Shown: positions 1 through 8,857, counted from the first letter of the stretch. The stretch: 64,000 bases of DNA from Bacteroidetes bacterium GWF2_35_48 (GCA_001769125.1 MEOG01000124.1:1-64000), one strand, 5' to 3'. Notes: generated by a model from the letters alone, not told the origin. Numbers and translations are program-made.

Positions 1-82
1 CTTCTATGGGTTGACCTTCTCCTTCAATATCATCATAGGCCAATCTCATCTGCATTATTTTTAAAATTGCCATAAGCATCAT
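1..82 (-). CDS. possible N-terminus of an unknown protein, cut by window edge
   Basis: On the minus strand an open frame runs from an ATG at 82 to the window edge, about 27 codons, ending in a hydrophilic stretch (RLAYDDIEGEGQPIE). A second frame from an ATG near 99 (MKNLYYDAYGNF) ends after 21 codons. Nothing identifies a family, and which frame is coding, if either, cannot be settled from this fragment. Confidence 0.2.
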   Translation of the reverse strand, partial: MMLMAILKIMQMRLAYDDIEGEGQPIE

Positions 83-219
83 AATACAGATTTTTCATGG
101 GTTAATTGTCTATTGTAATTTATTTAAATTATCATCATTTTAACAATTTTCACTATTTGATAATAATTTTGATAATAATTAAATTTAGATGTTACTGTTT
201 TAAGAAAAAATATCGTTCT

Positions 220-717
220 TTATTTCAGAGTGTCCTTTTCTACTGTTTTACCTATAAAATCAAACTTATTAATATCAAAGTTTGCAGGTAATTTTTTTAA
301 ATATTCGTGAATTATGGTTTGTGTAATACCTGATTTGTTTCCTAGGTCTGTATAGTATGCTGTAACCTTCTTTGATTTATCAAAAATAACATACACGCTT
401 GATGGTTCTCCAAAAACCATATCGCCGGAGGTTAGATGTGGTTCTGTAAGGTTTTTCGCTACATCTTCATTACTAACAGTTCGGAAAAGATGTTTGTAAT
501 AATAGATTGCAATCAAATAACTGTCCTGATTACTATATAGGACATCATAGGGTTTTATTCCCAAAGTATTATTCACTTCGTCCATTGTAAAACCCGGTGA
601 AACCTTTAAGATTTTTTCAACAGTGGTATAATGCTTTTCAATGTTTAAAATTGAATTTTGAGTTATACAAGAACTCATTAAGGCGGCTAAAAAAATAAAA
701 GTAAAAATAGTTTTCAT
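220..717 (-). CDS. putative outer-membrane lipoprotein with BamE/SmpA-like motif
   Basis: A 165-residue protein starts with a short hydrophobic signal peptide ending in a lipobox-like LMSSC, so it is probably lipidated at Cys17. Residues around 40-55 read SPGFTMDEVNNTLGIKP, which resembles the PGMTkdEVxxlLGkP signature of the BamE/SmpA/OmlA fold. The segment SSVYVIFDKSKKVTAYYTD also fits the strand that follows in such domains. Function is unknown; a small envelope lipoprotein is as far as the sequence goes. It is a single-gene unit followed upstream by a 358-bp gap. Confidence 0.6.
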   Translation of the reverse strand: MKTIFTFIFLAALMSSCITQNSILNIEKHYTTVEKILKVSPGFTMDEVNNTLGIKPYDVLYSNQDSYLIAIYYYKHLFRTVSNEDVAKNLTEPHLTSGDMVFGEPSSVYVIFDKSKKVTAYYTDLGNKSGITQTIIHEYLKKLPANFDINKFDFIGKTVEKDTLK

Positions 718-1028
718 GTTATTTTAATTTAAATTGTTTGGTACTAAAAGCGAATTATGATTATGCTGAAAAGGTTTTAATAAATCATAAATTTGGAATA
801 ATTTCTCGCATAAATTTTTCTCAATATTAAACATTTAATTACTTGAGTTTTTGGCGAGTTATTTATCGTTGGATTATTGGAATAAACGTTAGTCTTTTGC
901 AATTAATCGAAATTTGTCTTCAACAAAAAAGCATAGAGCAGGTCTTTTTAAGAGAGGGTGTGCTTCTATATTGAATTCAGTAATTATTCAGCAAATGTAC
1001 TTAATATTTTATTAAAAAAAAAAGATAC
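718..1028. other. intergenic gap, no gene seen
   Basis: A very A/T-rich stretch with no credible open frame. A TAAATTTG that matches the Bacteroidota -7 consensus lies at 788-795 on the plus strand, but no gene starts near it. The poly-A run at about 1014-1023 leads into the repeat cluster before the XRE gene. Confidence 0.4.
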
Positions 1029-1067
1029 TTATTAAGAGGGTACTAATTAGAGAGTTCTTATTAAGGG
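1029..1067 (+). repeat. three direct repeats before the XRE gene, candidate operator
   Basis: TTATTAAGAGGG (1029-1040), TAATTAGAGAG (1044-1054) and TTATTAAGGG (1058-1067) form imperfect direct repeats spaced 15 and 14 bp apart, immediately upstream of the ATG at 1076. The position fits an autoregulatory operator for the small XRE repressor. That role is inference. Confidence 0.4.
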
Positions 1068-1075
1068 TAACTTAA

Positions 1076-1354
1076 ATGATGGATATTCATAAAATTTGCA
1101 ATATGAATAAACGAAGAAAAAAAACAACCCTTAACAAAGAAGAAACCCTTAGCAGACTGGGAGAAAGAATTCGTCAATTACGAATAAGTAAAGGGTACAC
1201 CAGTTATGAATATTTTGCCTATGAGCATAATATTTCCAGAGCTCAATTCGGAAGATATGAACGCGGTGAAGACTTGCGATTCAGCACACTTATAAAAATA
1301 ATTGATGCTTTTGATATGACCATTGAAGAATTTTTCAGTGAGGGATTTGATTAA
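1076..1354 (+). CDS. XRE-family (Cro/C1-type HTH) transcriptional regulator
   Basis: A 92-residue protein that is mostly one helix-turn-helix domain. Residues about 25-85 carry LGERIRQLRISKGYTSYEYFAYEHNI, then the recognition-helix region SRAQFGRYERGEDLRFSTL, then the usual tail LIKIIDAFDMTIEEFF. It lacks any extra sensor domain, as in small phage-type or toxin-antitoxin-type repressors, but no toxin partner is adjacent. The start may instead be the internal Met10 (MNKRRKK), which keeps the basic N-terminal arm. Direct repeats lie just upstream. Confidence 0.8.
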   Translation: MMDIHKICNMNKRRKKTTLNKEETLSRLGERIRQLRISKGYTSYEYFAYEHNISRAQFGRYERGEDLRFSTLIKIIDAFDMTIEEFFSEGFD

Positions 1355-1510
1355 TTTTCATCATCATCTTACTTCATAAGATACCGTTCCAGCAAAGGAA
1401 TCAAGGCATTATAGGGACTTGCGTATTTATTTTACAATGACAATTCGATTTTGCAAATGTACCTGAAAAGAAAATTGGTGGAATTAATTTCGGTTAAACT
1501 ATTCTGATAT

Positions 1511-4500
1511 CTATATTTCATGAATGAATGGAAGAGTAATTACAACCTTAGTGCCAGAAGCAATTCCTGATGAATCCAATAAATCTATAATTTCGATTTT
1601 ATAAATATTTTCACCGGATTGGTTAAAGAGCTTCACTCGGTCTTCTGTTATTTCTGTTCCATGAACTTGATGTTTATTTATCTTAAAATTATTGAATTCT
1701 TTAGAACGCGAACGACCTATCCCATTATCTTCAACAGTACATACAAGCAAATTTTTAATTTTAGAAAATCGAATAAGCAAAACACCATTTTTTGTTTCAT
1801 TGAGAAACCCATGTCTTATCGAATTTTCAATATATGGCTGAATAATCATTGGAGGAAGATACACGCTTGTTTCATCAATTTCAGGCTCAATAGTAATAGA
1901 CAGCTCAAATTTGTTTTTAAATCGCATTTGTTCGAGCCTTAGATAATGCTTCAGATAATCAATCTCGTCTTTAAGTGATATTCTTTTTTTATTCGCATTA
2001 TCAAGAGTTTTTCTGATGATTTTTGAGAAATCACCCAAATAGGCAAGAGCATCGTCAATATTATTATCAAGAATATAATTTTGAATTGAATTCATTGCAT
2101 TAAACGTAAAGTGAGGATTCATCTGTGCTTGCAGAGCCTTCATTTCCATTTCGGCAATTTTACGAGCAATTTCTGTTTTTTGTTTTTCATTGAGTTTAAT
2201 CCTGCGAATACGTAATCGAATAGTGAACCATACAATAAAAATTATTGCACCAATTGTTAAAACTACAAACCATAAACTTTTCCAAAATGGAGGCTGTATC
2301 TTAAATTTAAGAATAAGAGGAGTCGCCCATTTGAGTGTATTCTGGTTCTGACTTTCAACAATAAAAGTATAACTTCCTGCTGGCAAATTTGTATAAATTG
2401 CTCGGTTTTCTTTGGAAAGACTTGACCATTGATTATCGAAGCCAAACAGGCGATACCGATAATAATCTTTATCATGGTTGTAAAAATTAAAGACCGTGAA
2501 AAAAAACGATATGTTGTTTTGCCAATATTCTAAATCTATTTTCTTTGATAAATCATAATTTGAGTTGAAATTCGAATCAATTTTATTGTTTACTTCAACA
2601 TTGGAAAGATTTATTTTTGCAGGGGTCTCTTGTCTTCTGGGGGAATTTGGCACTATTTCTAAAACTCCATAATTTGTGCACACCCATATATTACCGCTTT
2701 TATCCACTACTGCATTTTGACCCGGCAAAGCGCAGTATCCCTCCGTTTCGTTGTATATATTAATTTCAATTTTGCTGTCTTTAAACAAACGATTAAGGTT
2801 AATTCTATTCAATCCGGTATTTGTTCCTACCCATAGGTTATTCAAGCTGTCTGCAAGCAACCATTGAACAGAGTTCCCAATTAATCCCGAGTTTTTATCA
2901 ATTACATGTTCCACTTTTAAATGATTCTGCTTATAGGATAAAATATGAACCATGCCGGTATTTGACCCGGTAATAATATGTCCGCTTTTATCAAAACAAA
3001 TATCATTGATTCCGCTTGGGAGAGAATGTAAAGAGTCATTAAACCATGTATATTTTTTATTTTTCGCCAAAAACAAACCCTTTGCCCAGCTAGAAAACCA
3101 TATTTCATCGTTCCTTTGAATTGTTTTAGAAACATCTACAGGAGTGTGGTGCTTTTTAAAATCATAATTAATGCTATCGCTGTTTTTTTCTATGTTAGGA
3201 AACAAAGAAAGATTACCCCATCCTGAAACATACAGTGCTCCATCCTTATCAAAAATAATATTTTGCAGACAATAGCCATAGGCATTTATTTTGAAAGAGC
3301 CTGGCGAAACCTTGAACAGACCCATGCCCGAACTAACCCATGCGTTCTGTTTTGCATCAATATACAAATCAAAAAACGACTCAAATACTTCTGAAAAACG
3401 CTTTTTCCCCTTACATGTATTATTGTAAGTATCAATGAACTTCTTTTTATCAATAATAATAAAAGTTCCATCTTGTTTTTTTAAAATTAAATTATCTGTT
3501 GATAGTATCCATAAGTTACCATTTTTGTCAAAAGAGAGGTCAACAACTCGCATTTCTTTTAAACCAAAGTATTCCGCATTATACAAAATGAATCCAGAAT
3601 TCGGATACATAAAAACTCCCTTATCATTTGTTGTTACCCAAAGCAATTCATTTTCCCTATCAAACCATGTGAACCAAGCAAGCGGAGTGTTAATCGCAAA
3701 TTTCTTTGTGAAATTTTCCGCATGCCCTTTTTTATATTTGAATAAACCCCCCGGTTCTGTCATTCCAGAACTCCAAGCAGAAATCCATAAATTGGAATTC
3801 AAATCTTCCGTAATACCAAAAACTTGTCCAATGTTTTTTTCTATATAAAAGGAGTCTTTGGTTACAACATTAATTCCATATTTACTTGCACCAACAATAG
3901 TGTCATTTTGAGAGGTCAAATAAGCAGAAGAATTGCAACTCAAGTTGAAATTGCACTGCTGTGAGGCTTTCATTATTTTTTTTGAACCCGGATAGTATTT
4001 ATATACACCAGAAGTAAAAGTGAAGATATAAATAAAGTCCTTACTTACGATAAAATCCATTACCTGTAATCGTTCATCTACAGTTCCATTTTTCTGACAA
4101 AAAGAATAAAAATTTTCCCCATCATAAAAGCTCACACCATCATCGGTGCCTATCATTAACAAACTGAATTTTATTGAATATTTTAATATGCGTACATTTT
4201 TTTGGACTAGTCCGTTTTTAGGATAAAAAGATTTGAAATTTTTCCCATCATATCTTGTTATTCCGTTATCATAACAGCCAAACCATAAATTCTTGTCTGT
4301 ATCTTCAGCAATACTCCACACTTTTGAGCCAGATATCCCATCATTGGTTGAGAATATTGAAATTTTATTTCCATCATATCTGCAAGCCCCTTCGTCAGTT
4401 CCAAACCACAGGTAGCCATCTGAACTTTTAAAAACAGCCCTAACCGAGTTTGATGGCAATCCGTCCCTCATGGTCAGGTTGCGTGTATAATATTGCTGTG

Positions 4501-4573
4501 CTTGCGTATTAGGGAGAAACAAACAATAGAAAAACAACAAGAAACAATATGTTTTAATAAGTTTTAAAGCCAT
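1511..4573 (-). CDS. two-component sensor histidine kinase, propeller + Y_Y_Y + His_kinase type
   Basis: A 1020-residue membrane sensor. A signal peptide (to about residue 25) is followed by repeated blades of the two-component-regulator propeller type (GLPSNSVRAVF, GYLWFGTDEGACRYDG, NLWFGCYDNGITRYDG, and others) across about 30-660. A Y_Y_Y domain follows (YRYRLFGFDNQW, LPAGSYTF; about 680-760), then one TM helix near 775-795. The C-terminal kinase has the LytS/YehU-type H-box MNPHFTFNAMNSIQNYI with the phospho-acceptor near His821 and an N-box/G-box (IENSIRHGF, VEDNGIGRSR). It sits 8 bp downstream of its LytTR response regulator, so the two form one operon. The ligand is unknown; such sensors are often for carbohydrates or cell-envelope signals, but here that is not shown. 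Confidence 0.93.
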   Translation of the reverse strand: MALKLIKTYCFLLFFYCLFLPNTQAQQYYTRNLTMRDGLPSNSVRAVFKSSDGYLWFGTDEGACRYDGNKISIFSTNDGISGSKVWSIAEDTDKNLWFGCYDNGITRYDGKNFKSFYPKNGLVQKNVRILKYSIKFSLLMIGTDDGVSFYDGENFYSFCQKNGTVDERLQVMDFIVSKDFIYIFTFTSGVYKYYPGSKKIMKASQQCNFNLSCNSSAYLTSQNDTIVGASKYGINVVTKDSFYIEKNIGQVFGITEDLNSNLWISAWSSGMTEPGGLFKYKKGHAENFTKKFAINTPLAWFTWFDRENELLWVTTNDKGVFMYPNSGFILYNAEYFGLKEMRVVDLSFDKNGNLWILSTDNLILKKQDGTFIIIDKKKFIDTYNNTCKGKKRFSEVFESFFDLYIDAKQNAWVSSGMGLFKVSPGSFKINAYGYCLQNIIFDKDGALYVSGWGNLSLFPNIEKNSDSINYDFKKHHTPVDVSKTIQRNDEIWFSSWAKGLFLAKNKKYTWFNDSLHSLPSGINDICFDKSGHIITGSNTGMVHILSYKQNHLKVEHVIDKNSGLIGNSVQWLLADSLNNLWVGTNTGLNRINLNRLFKDSKIEINIYNETEGYCALPGQNAVVDKSGNIWVCTNYGVLEIVPNSPRRQETPAKINLSNVEVNNKIDSNFNSNYDLSKKIDLEYWQNNISFFFTVFNFYNHDKDYYRYRLFGFDNQWSSLSKENRAIYTNLPAGSYTFIVESQNQNTLKWATPLILKFKIQPPFWKSLWFVVLTIGAIIFIVWFTIRLRIRRIKLNEKQKTEIARKIAEMEMKALQAQMNPHFTFNAMNSIQNYILDNNIDDALAYLGDFSKIIRKTLDNANKKRISLKDEIDYLKHYLRLEQMRFKNKFELSITIEPEIDETSVYLPPMIIQPYIENSIRHGFLNETKNGVLLIRFSKIKNLLVCTVEDNGIGRSRSKEFNNFKINKHQVHGTEITEDRVKLFNQSGENIYKIEIIDLLDSSGIASGTKVVITLPFIHEI

Positions 4574-4581
4574 TTTAATAT

Positions 4582-5364
4582 TTAGTCTGTTTCATGTTCA
4601 CGTTTTTTTTGAGAATATTTTTTTGTAACAGCAGTTGCAAAATCATCTGTTCGGCGAACAGCTAATTCAAGCGTAGTCCCATTTTCCAAATAAACAAGAA
4701 GTTCCTGCCTGTTAAATGATTTCACATAGTTCAGATTTACAAGATATGATTTATGCAGCCTGAAAAAGTTTTCCTGCGGTAAAATTTCTTCTACCCATTT
4801 AAGAGTTTTTGAAATTAAAATAGGATTTCCCCTGAATAAAAACAGTTTCGTGTAGTTCTCTTTAGCTTCACAATAGACAATATTACTAATTTTCTCCAAT
4901 TGAAAACCAGTTTGAGTCGGTAATGCAATTTTATTTAATTTGTCAGGTTCTGCATTCAGATTATAAAGCAGGGTCTCAATCCTGACTTGATTATTAGTAA
5001 CTACTTGTTTCCGTTCTAAACGTTTTAATGCTTCTTTTAAATCAATAAAGTTGATTGGTTTAAGCAAATAATCAAGCGCACTATATTTGATGGCATCAAT
5101 TGCATATTGAGAATGTGCAGTTGTGAAAATAATATCAAAATTAACAGTATTTAAATAGTCAAACAGTTTAAATCCATTCTCAACTGGCATTTCGATATCA
5201 AGAAAAACCAGCTCGGGTTTGAAAGTATTAATTGCAACAACTGCATCTTTAACAGAGCCAACAAGGGCAACTGTTTTGATTATATCACTAAAATATCTTT
5301 TGATTATTTTATCCAGAGTACCCCTAGCATCTTCTTCATCATCAACAATAATACAAGTAATCAT
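4582..5364 (-). CDS. LytTR-family response regulator
   Basis: A 260-residue cytoplasmic regulator. Residues 1-120 are a receiver domain with the acidic pair DDEED and the phospho-acceptor Asp56 in LVFLDIEMP, followed by TTAHSQYA and the conserved Lys in LLKPI. Residues about 150-255 are a LytTR DNA-binding domain (IVYCEAKENYTKLFL, FFRLHKSYLVNLNYVKSF). The start at MITCIIVDDEED was chosen because it begins exactly at the receiver strand; the longer upstream extension is not conserved-looking. A TACCTTTG -7-like box lies at 5390-5397 on this strand. The kinase follows after 8 bp. Confidence 0.93.
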   Translation of the reverse strand: MITCIIVDDEEDARGTLDKIIKRYFSDIIKTVALVGSVKDAVVAINTFKPELVFLDIEMPVENGFKLFDYLNTVNFDIIFTTAHSQYAIDAIKYSALDYLLKPINFIDLKEALKRLERKQVVTNNQVRIETLLYNLNAEPDKLNKIALPTQTGFQLEKISNIVYCEAKENYTKLFLFRGNPILISKTLKWVEEILPQENFFRLHKSYLVNLNYVKSFNRQELLVYLENGTTLELAVRRTDDFATAVTKKYSQKKREHETD

Positions 5365-5643
5365 AATTAATATTGAATTGGTTTTGCCGCAAAGGTAAAG
5401 AAAATACACTATAATCGAATATTGATTATTTATCGCATTGATTAGGCAATAACCGTATGAAATTCTCAAATAATCGTGTTAAGAAATTTCTCGGTTCCAT
5501 CTTCTGAAAATGTTTATAATTATACCTTTTTGGGAAGAATTGTGAATGGGCTAAATGGATTCCCTGATGTTTAAACACTTTTTTAATATTTCATAATTTT
5601 CGCTTTTTTTTATTAATATATAATAGAAAAATTATTTCTATAT

Positions 5644-6120
5644 ATGAAATTAAAAGAAATATTAAATCTTCAATACTCATCAATCGAGGAGACAGTTATT
5701 ACACGAGCAAAAACTTATCTAACCGGTCGAGTTGCCTATCTTGGCAACAGAAAACGATACCCCGGCAAAAAATTGGATTGAGAAATTTTTGACTCATATA
5801 AAGAATTTCCGATTTTGACTGGATGTCTGCAGTTGCTCATGGGTTTAGGCTTTGAGAAAGCATTCCCTCTCTTGAATCTCGGTCATGAAGAACTTCAAAA
5901 ATTGATTTCAGCTTTAGAATTTTTACCTGTCGAGCGTGATTTAGAGAGGAAATCTGAAGAAATGATTGACGCTATTTCTATAAGGGATTTAGAGTCTAAT
6001 CAAGAAATCACTATATACTGCAAAATTAATAGTCAAGGCACAAAATCTGAATTAGATGCAAGGGAGGATAGGCTCGTTTATATTATGTCTTTTTCAGAAT
6101 ATAGTTCTATCAAAAAATAA
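5644..6120 (+). CDS. hypothetical protein with in-frame TGA, first gene of a foreign cassette
   Basis: An ATG at 5644 opens a frame of 158 codons that ends at TAA 6118-6120, interrupted only by TGA at 5779-5781 (context KKLD-TGA-EIFDSYKEF). Read through, the product starts MKLKEILNLQYSSIEETV and ends SEYSSIKK. It has no TGG codon. No family is recognised. It is followed after 12 bp by a second frame with four more TGA codons. Either TGA is read as an amino acid (Trp fits best) in the source organism, or this is a broken gene with a single stop. The upstream 174 bp are A/T-rich without clear signals. Confidence 0.5.
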
Positions 6121-6132
6121 AGCGTAAAAAGC

Positions 6133-6696
6133 ATGAGTTTGAAAAATTCTAAAAACACTTCAGAACCTTTGCAGTGAGAGGAAATGCTCGCTATCACGGC
6201 GCAATTGTGAACCTCGGGAAATTATCTGTTTTCGTTGTTCATAAAAATGGGGAGTTATACTGGACTGAAAGTCTCGGAACTGCTTCGTTTACGAGTTTGT
6301 GATGTAAAAGATAAACAGGAAATTGAAATTATTAGGAATAAAAAAGTTCAAATTATTAAATTGCATAAGGAACTCCAATCTGTTTTAATTGAATATATAT
6401 GTACTTTAAAGAATCAAAGTGATGAAAATTGATTATTTGCGAATAAGTCAGGAAAACAAGTCAGTAGGCAATACATAAATCAACAATTCAAAAAAATTAA
6501 GTTAAAATCTGGCTTGGATATTAGCAGCATCACAACAGGAAGTCTCGTTAAAACATTCTGTTTACATATATTTAGTAGAAACCCGATTCCAACTACGTTG
6601 ATTCTTTTGTCAAAAAGACTTGGACATTCTTCTTCAACCTATACACGCCAGTGATTAGATATTCATGAATTCGGTACTATTTATGATACACTATAA
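6133..6696 (+). CDS. tyrosine-recombinase-fold protein with four in-frame TGA codons
   Basis: An ATG at 6133 opens a frame of 187 codons ending at TAA 6694-6696. In-frame TGA occurs at 6175, 6208, 6430 and 6652; there is no TAA, TAG or frameshift, and no TGG. The read-through product matches the catalytic half of phage integrase/XerD-like enzymes: TGLKVSELLRLRVCDV (box I), IRNKKVQIIKLHKEL (beta-hairpin Lys region), ITTGSLVKTFC (box II), RLGHSSSTYTRQ-TGA-LDI (last box). At the canonical catalytic positions box I Arg is Lys, box II His/Arg are Gly/Val, and the nucleophilic Tyr position aligns with the fourth TGA. So it is either a DNA-binding, catalytically dead recombinase homologue from a TGA-sense organism, or a decayed integrase. 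It lies about 150 bp from tRNA-Asn. Confidence 0.55.
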
Positions 6697-6794
6697 CAAT
6701 AAAAGCCTGATTTTTTTGAAATTCTTGAGTTATTCTATAAAATTTAGAGGCAATCTTGGCTATAAAAATTCACACCCTTATTCACACCCCAAAA

Positions 6795-6835
6795 AAAATG
6801 ACCACTGTAAATATTTGATTTTCAGTGGTCATTTT
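6795..6835 (-). terminator. intrinsic terminator of tRNA-Asn
   Basis: A perfect 13-bp inverted repeat (AAAATGACCACTG / CAGTGGTCATTTT) with a 15-nt loop. On the minus strand it is followed by a run of T, just downstream of tRNA-Asn. Confidence 0.8.
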
Positions 6836-6845
6836 AACAATTCCG

Positions 6846-6919
6846 CTCTCCCTCAAGGACTTGAACCTTGGACCCCCTGATTAACAGTCAGGTGCTCTAA
6901 CCAGCTGAGCTAAGGAAGA
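6846..6919 (-). tRNA. tRNA-Asn (anticodon GTT)
   Basis: A 74-nt cloverleaf on the minus strand. The acceptor arms TCTTCCT / AGGGAGA pair, the D-stem is GCTC/GAGC, the anticodon loop sits in CTGACTGTTAATCAG with anticodon GTT, the T-arm is CAAGG-TTCAAGT-CCTTG and the discriminator is G, as expected for Asn. CCA is not encoded. A terminator follows it. A recombinase-like gene of foreign appearance lies on the far side of that terminator, which recalls integration next to tRNA genes. Confidence 0.95.
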
Positions 6920-6996
6920 ATTTGAGACCGCAAAAGTAATAACATTTCGGAAATAAACAATATCTTTGCTCAAAAATTTTAATAATTATTTATCAA

Positions 6997-7974
6997 ATGA
7001 AAATATTAGGAATTGGAAATGCGCTGGTAGACACAATGGTAAAGTTAGAAAACGACTCAGTGTTGAAAGATTTTAATTTTCCAAAAGGGAGTATGCAACT
7101 CGTGGAAAAGGAAGTTGTTGTAAAATTAAATGATGTTACTTCAAGGTTGAAAAAAAGTTTATCATCCGGAGGTTCTGTCGCAAATGCTATTCATGGACTT
7201 GCAAAATTAGGAATTCATGCAGGATATATAGGAAAAATTGGAGAAGATGATACAGGAAGAGCTTTTCAGAATGATATGAATAGCGTAGATGTAAATACTA
7301 AAATGCTGAAGTCTTCTTCTCTTTCAGGGCAAGCAATGGTTTTAGTAAGTCCTGATTCTGAAAGAACTTTTGCAGTGTATCTGGGTGCAGCGATTGAGTT
7401 ATCGGCAGACGATTTAAAATCTTACCTTTTTGATGGCTTCGATTTATTGATGATTGAAGGTTATCTGGTACAAAATCATAATCTTATTTTACAGGCTGCA
7501 AAAATGGCCAAATCTAAAAATATGAAAATTGCTATTGATTTAGCTAGTTATAATGTAGTTCAGGATAATCTCGATTTTATTAAAAACTTAGTTAAAGAAT
7601 TTGCCGATATTGTATTTGCTAATGAAGAAGAAGCAAAAGCATTTACCGGAAAAGAGCCTGAAGAAGCATTGAATGATATTGCCTCTGTTTGTGATATTGC
7701 TGTTGTAAAAATTGGAAAAAATGGCTCAATGATTAAAGCCGGAAATAATACATATAATGTTGGAGTTATTTCTGTAGAAAGTAATGACACAACAGGAGCC
7801 GGCGATTTGTATGCATCGGGATTTTTATACGGATTAGCAAAAGGTCTGGGTCTCGAAAAATGCGGCAAAATCGGAGCAATTTGTTCAGGAAATGTTATTG
7901 AGGTTGTTGGTTCTAAAATGGACGAAGCCCGCTGGTCGAAAATCAGAAATATGATCCGTGAAATTGAAAAATAA
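6997..7974 (+). CDS. PfkB-family carbohydrate/nucleoside kinase (adenosine kinase-like)
   Basis: A 325-residue ribokinase-fold enzyme that phosphorylates a sugar or nucleoside hydroxyl with ATP. The N-terminal signature is ILGIGNALVDTMV, the substrate-lid region has SGGSVANAIHGLAKLG, GYIGKIGEDDTG, and the catalytic signature is SNDTTGAGDLYASGFLYG (Asp as base, anion hole GAGD) near residues 265-282. Length and the GNALVD start are like the adenosine-kinase branch of the family, but the substrate cannot be read out. A TATCTTTG -7-like box lies at 6961-6968. The methyltransferase starts 2 bp after its stop, so the two are probably co-transcribed. Confidence 0.88.
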   Translation: MKILGIGNALVDTMVKLENDSVLKDFNFPKGSMQLVEKEVVVKLNDVTSRLKKSLSSGGSVANAIHGLAKLGIHAGYIGKIGEDDTGRAFQNDMNSVDVNTKMLKSSSLSGQAMVLVSPDSERTFAVYLGAAIELSADDLKSYLFDGFDLLMIEGYLVQNHNLILQAAKMAKSKNMKIAIDLASYNVVQDNLDFIKNLVKEFADIVFANEEEAKAFTGKEPEEALNDIASVCDIAVVKIGKNGSMIKAGNNTYNVGVISVESNDTTGAGDLYASGFLYGLAKGLGLEKCGKIGAICSGNVIEVVGSKMDEARWSKIRNMIREIEK

Positions 7975-7976
7975 TC

Positions 7977-8852
7977 ATGGATTTATTATTCCCCGATACA
8001 TGGAAAGATTACGAGCTTCTTGACTCGGGAGGCTTTGAAAAGTTAGAGCGTTTTGGGCAATACATTACGATCAGACCAGAACCACAAGCAGTGTGGGATA
8101 AAATATGGACAGACGAAGAGTGGGAAAAAAAGGCGCATGTGAAATTTATCCCTCAATCAAGTTCTTCGGGGATTTGGAAAAAAATCAAACCCATGCCTGA
8201 TCAATGGACGCTTCGTTATAAAACTGATAATATAGATATCAGCTTCCGCCTTGGACTTACTTCTTTTAAACATGTAGGAATTTTTCCGGAACAATCTGTT
8301 AATTGGGAATATATTGCCGATTCTATAAAAAAAATTAAAAATCCCGCACCTAAGTTTTTAAATTTGTTCGCTTATACCGGTGGTGCTTCAGTTGTGGCAA
8401 AGCAGGCCGGTGCTGATGTTCTGCATGTTGATTCGATTAAGCAGGTGGTAACATGGGCGCGCGAGAACATGGAGCTTAGCAGACAGAAAGACATCCGCTG
8501 GATTGTTGAAGATGCGATGACTTTTGTAAAACGAGAACAAAAGAGAGGAAGCAAATATCAGGGAATAATTTTAGACCCGCCTGCATTTGGTCATGGACCT
8601 AAAGGTGAGAGCTGGAAATTGGAAAGAGATATCAATGAAATGATAAAAATAGTTTGCAGTTTGCTCGATCCCAAAGAACATTTTTTTATTCTTAATACTT
8701 ATTCATTAGGATTTTCTGCAATTATCCTCGAAAATCTTCTTCGCTCAAATATTAATAAAAACACTAAATTAAAGTTTGGAGAACTCTATATACCGTCAAA
8801 CTCCGGAAATAAATTACCTCTTGGAATTTTTGCAAGATTCTGCAATTGCTGA
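7977..8852 (+). CDS. class I SAM-dependent methyltransferase, RlmI-like
   Basis: A 291-residue protein with a Rossmann methyltransferase core. The SAM motif is LNLFAYTGGASVVAKQAGA (about 125-143), the acidic loop is VLHVDSIKQVVTWARENM, and the catalytic-motif region is GIILDPPAFGHGPKGESW (about 195-212), as in the RlmI/RlmK C-terminal family that modifies rRNA cytosines or guanines. The N-terminal PUA domain of full-length RlmI is absent; in its place is about 100 residues with many Trp. The gene ends in TGA, which shows TGA is a normal stop in this genome. The specific RNA target is not known. Confidence 0.85.
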   Translation: MDLLFPDTWKDYELLDSGGFEKLERFGQYITIRPEPQAVWDKIWTDEEWEKKAHVKFIPQSSSSGIWKKIKPMPDQWTLRYKTDNIDISFRLGLTSFKHVGIFPEQSVNWEYIADSIKKIKNPAPKFLNLFAYTGGASVVAKQAGADVLHVDSIKQVVTWARENMELSRQKDIRWIVEDAMTFVKREQKRGSKYQGIILDPPAFGHGPKGESWKLERDINEMIKIVCSLLDPKEHFFILNTYSLGFSAIILENLLRSNINKNTKLKFGELYIPSNSGNKLPLGIFARFCNC

Positions 8853-8857
8853 TTCTA

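Noticed and set aside
106-291. 61-codon plus-strand frame near the window start
   Set aside because: Low-complexity Ile/Phe/Tyr-rich translation in A/T-rich DNA, partly antisense to the lipoprotein gene.
1371-1430. Minus-strand stretch reading ASPYNALIPLLERYLMK before a stop
   Set aside because: Only about 20 codons with a stop just upstream and no start; too short to call, though it may be a gene remnant.
5365-5469. Longer N-terminus for the LytTR response regulator
   Set aside because: The receiver domain starts at the ATG at 5364; the extension spans the promoter region and a -7-like box.
6665-6880. Plus-strand frame across the terminator and tRNA-Asn
   Set aside because: It reads antisense through a tRNA gene and ends in the tRNA-derived LPQGLEPWTP.
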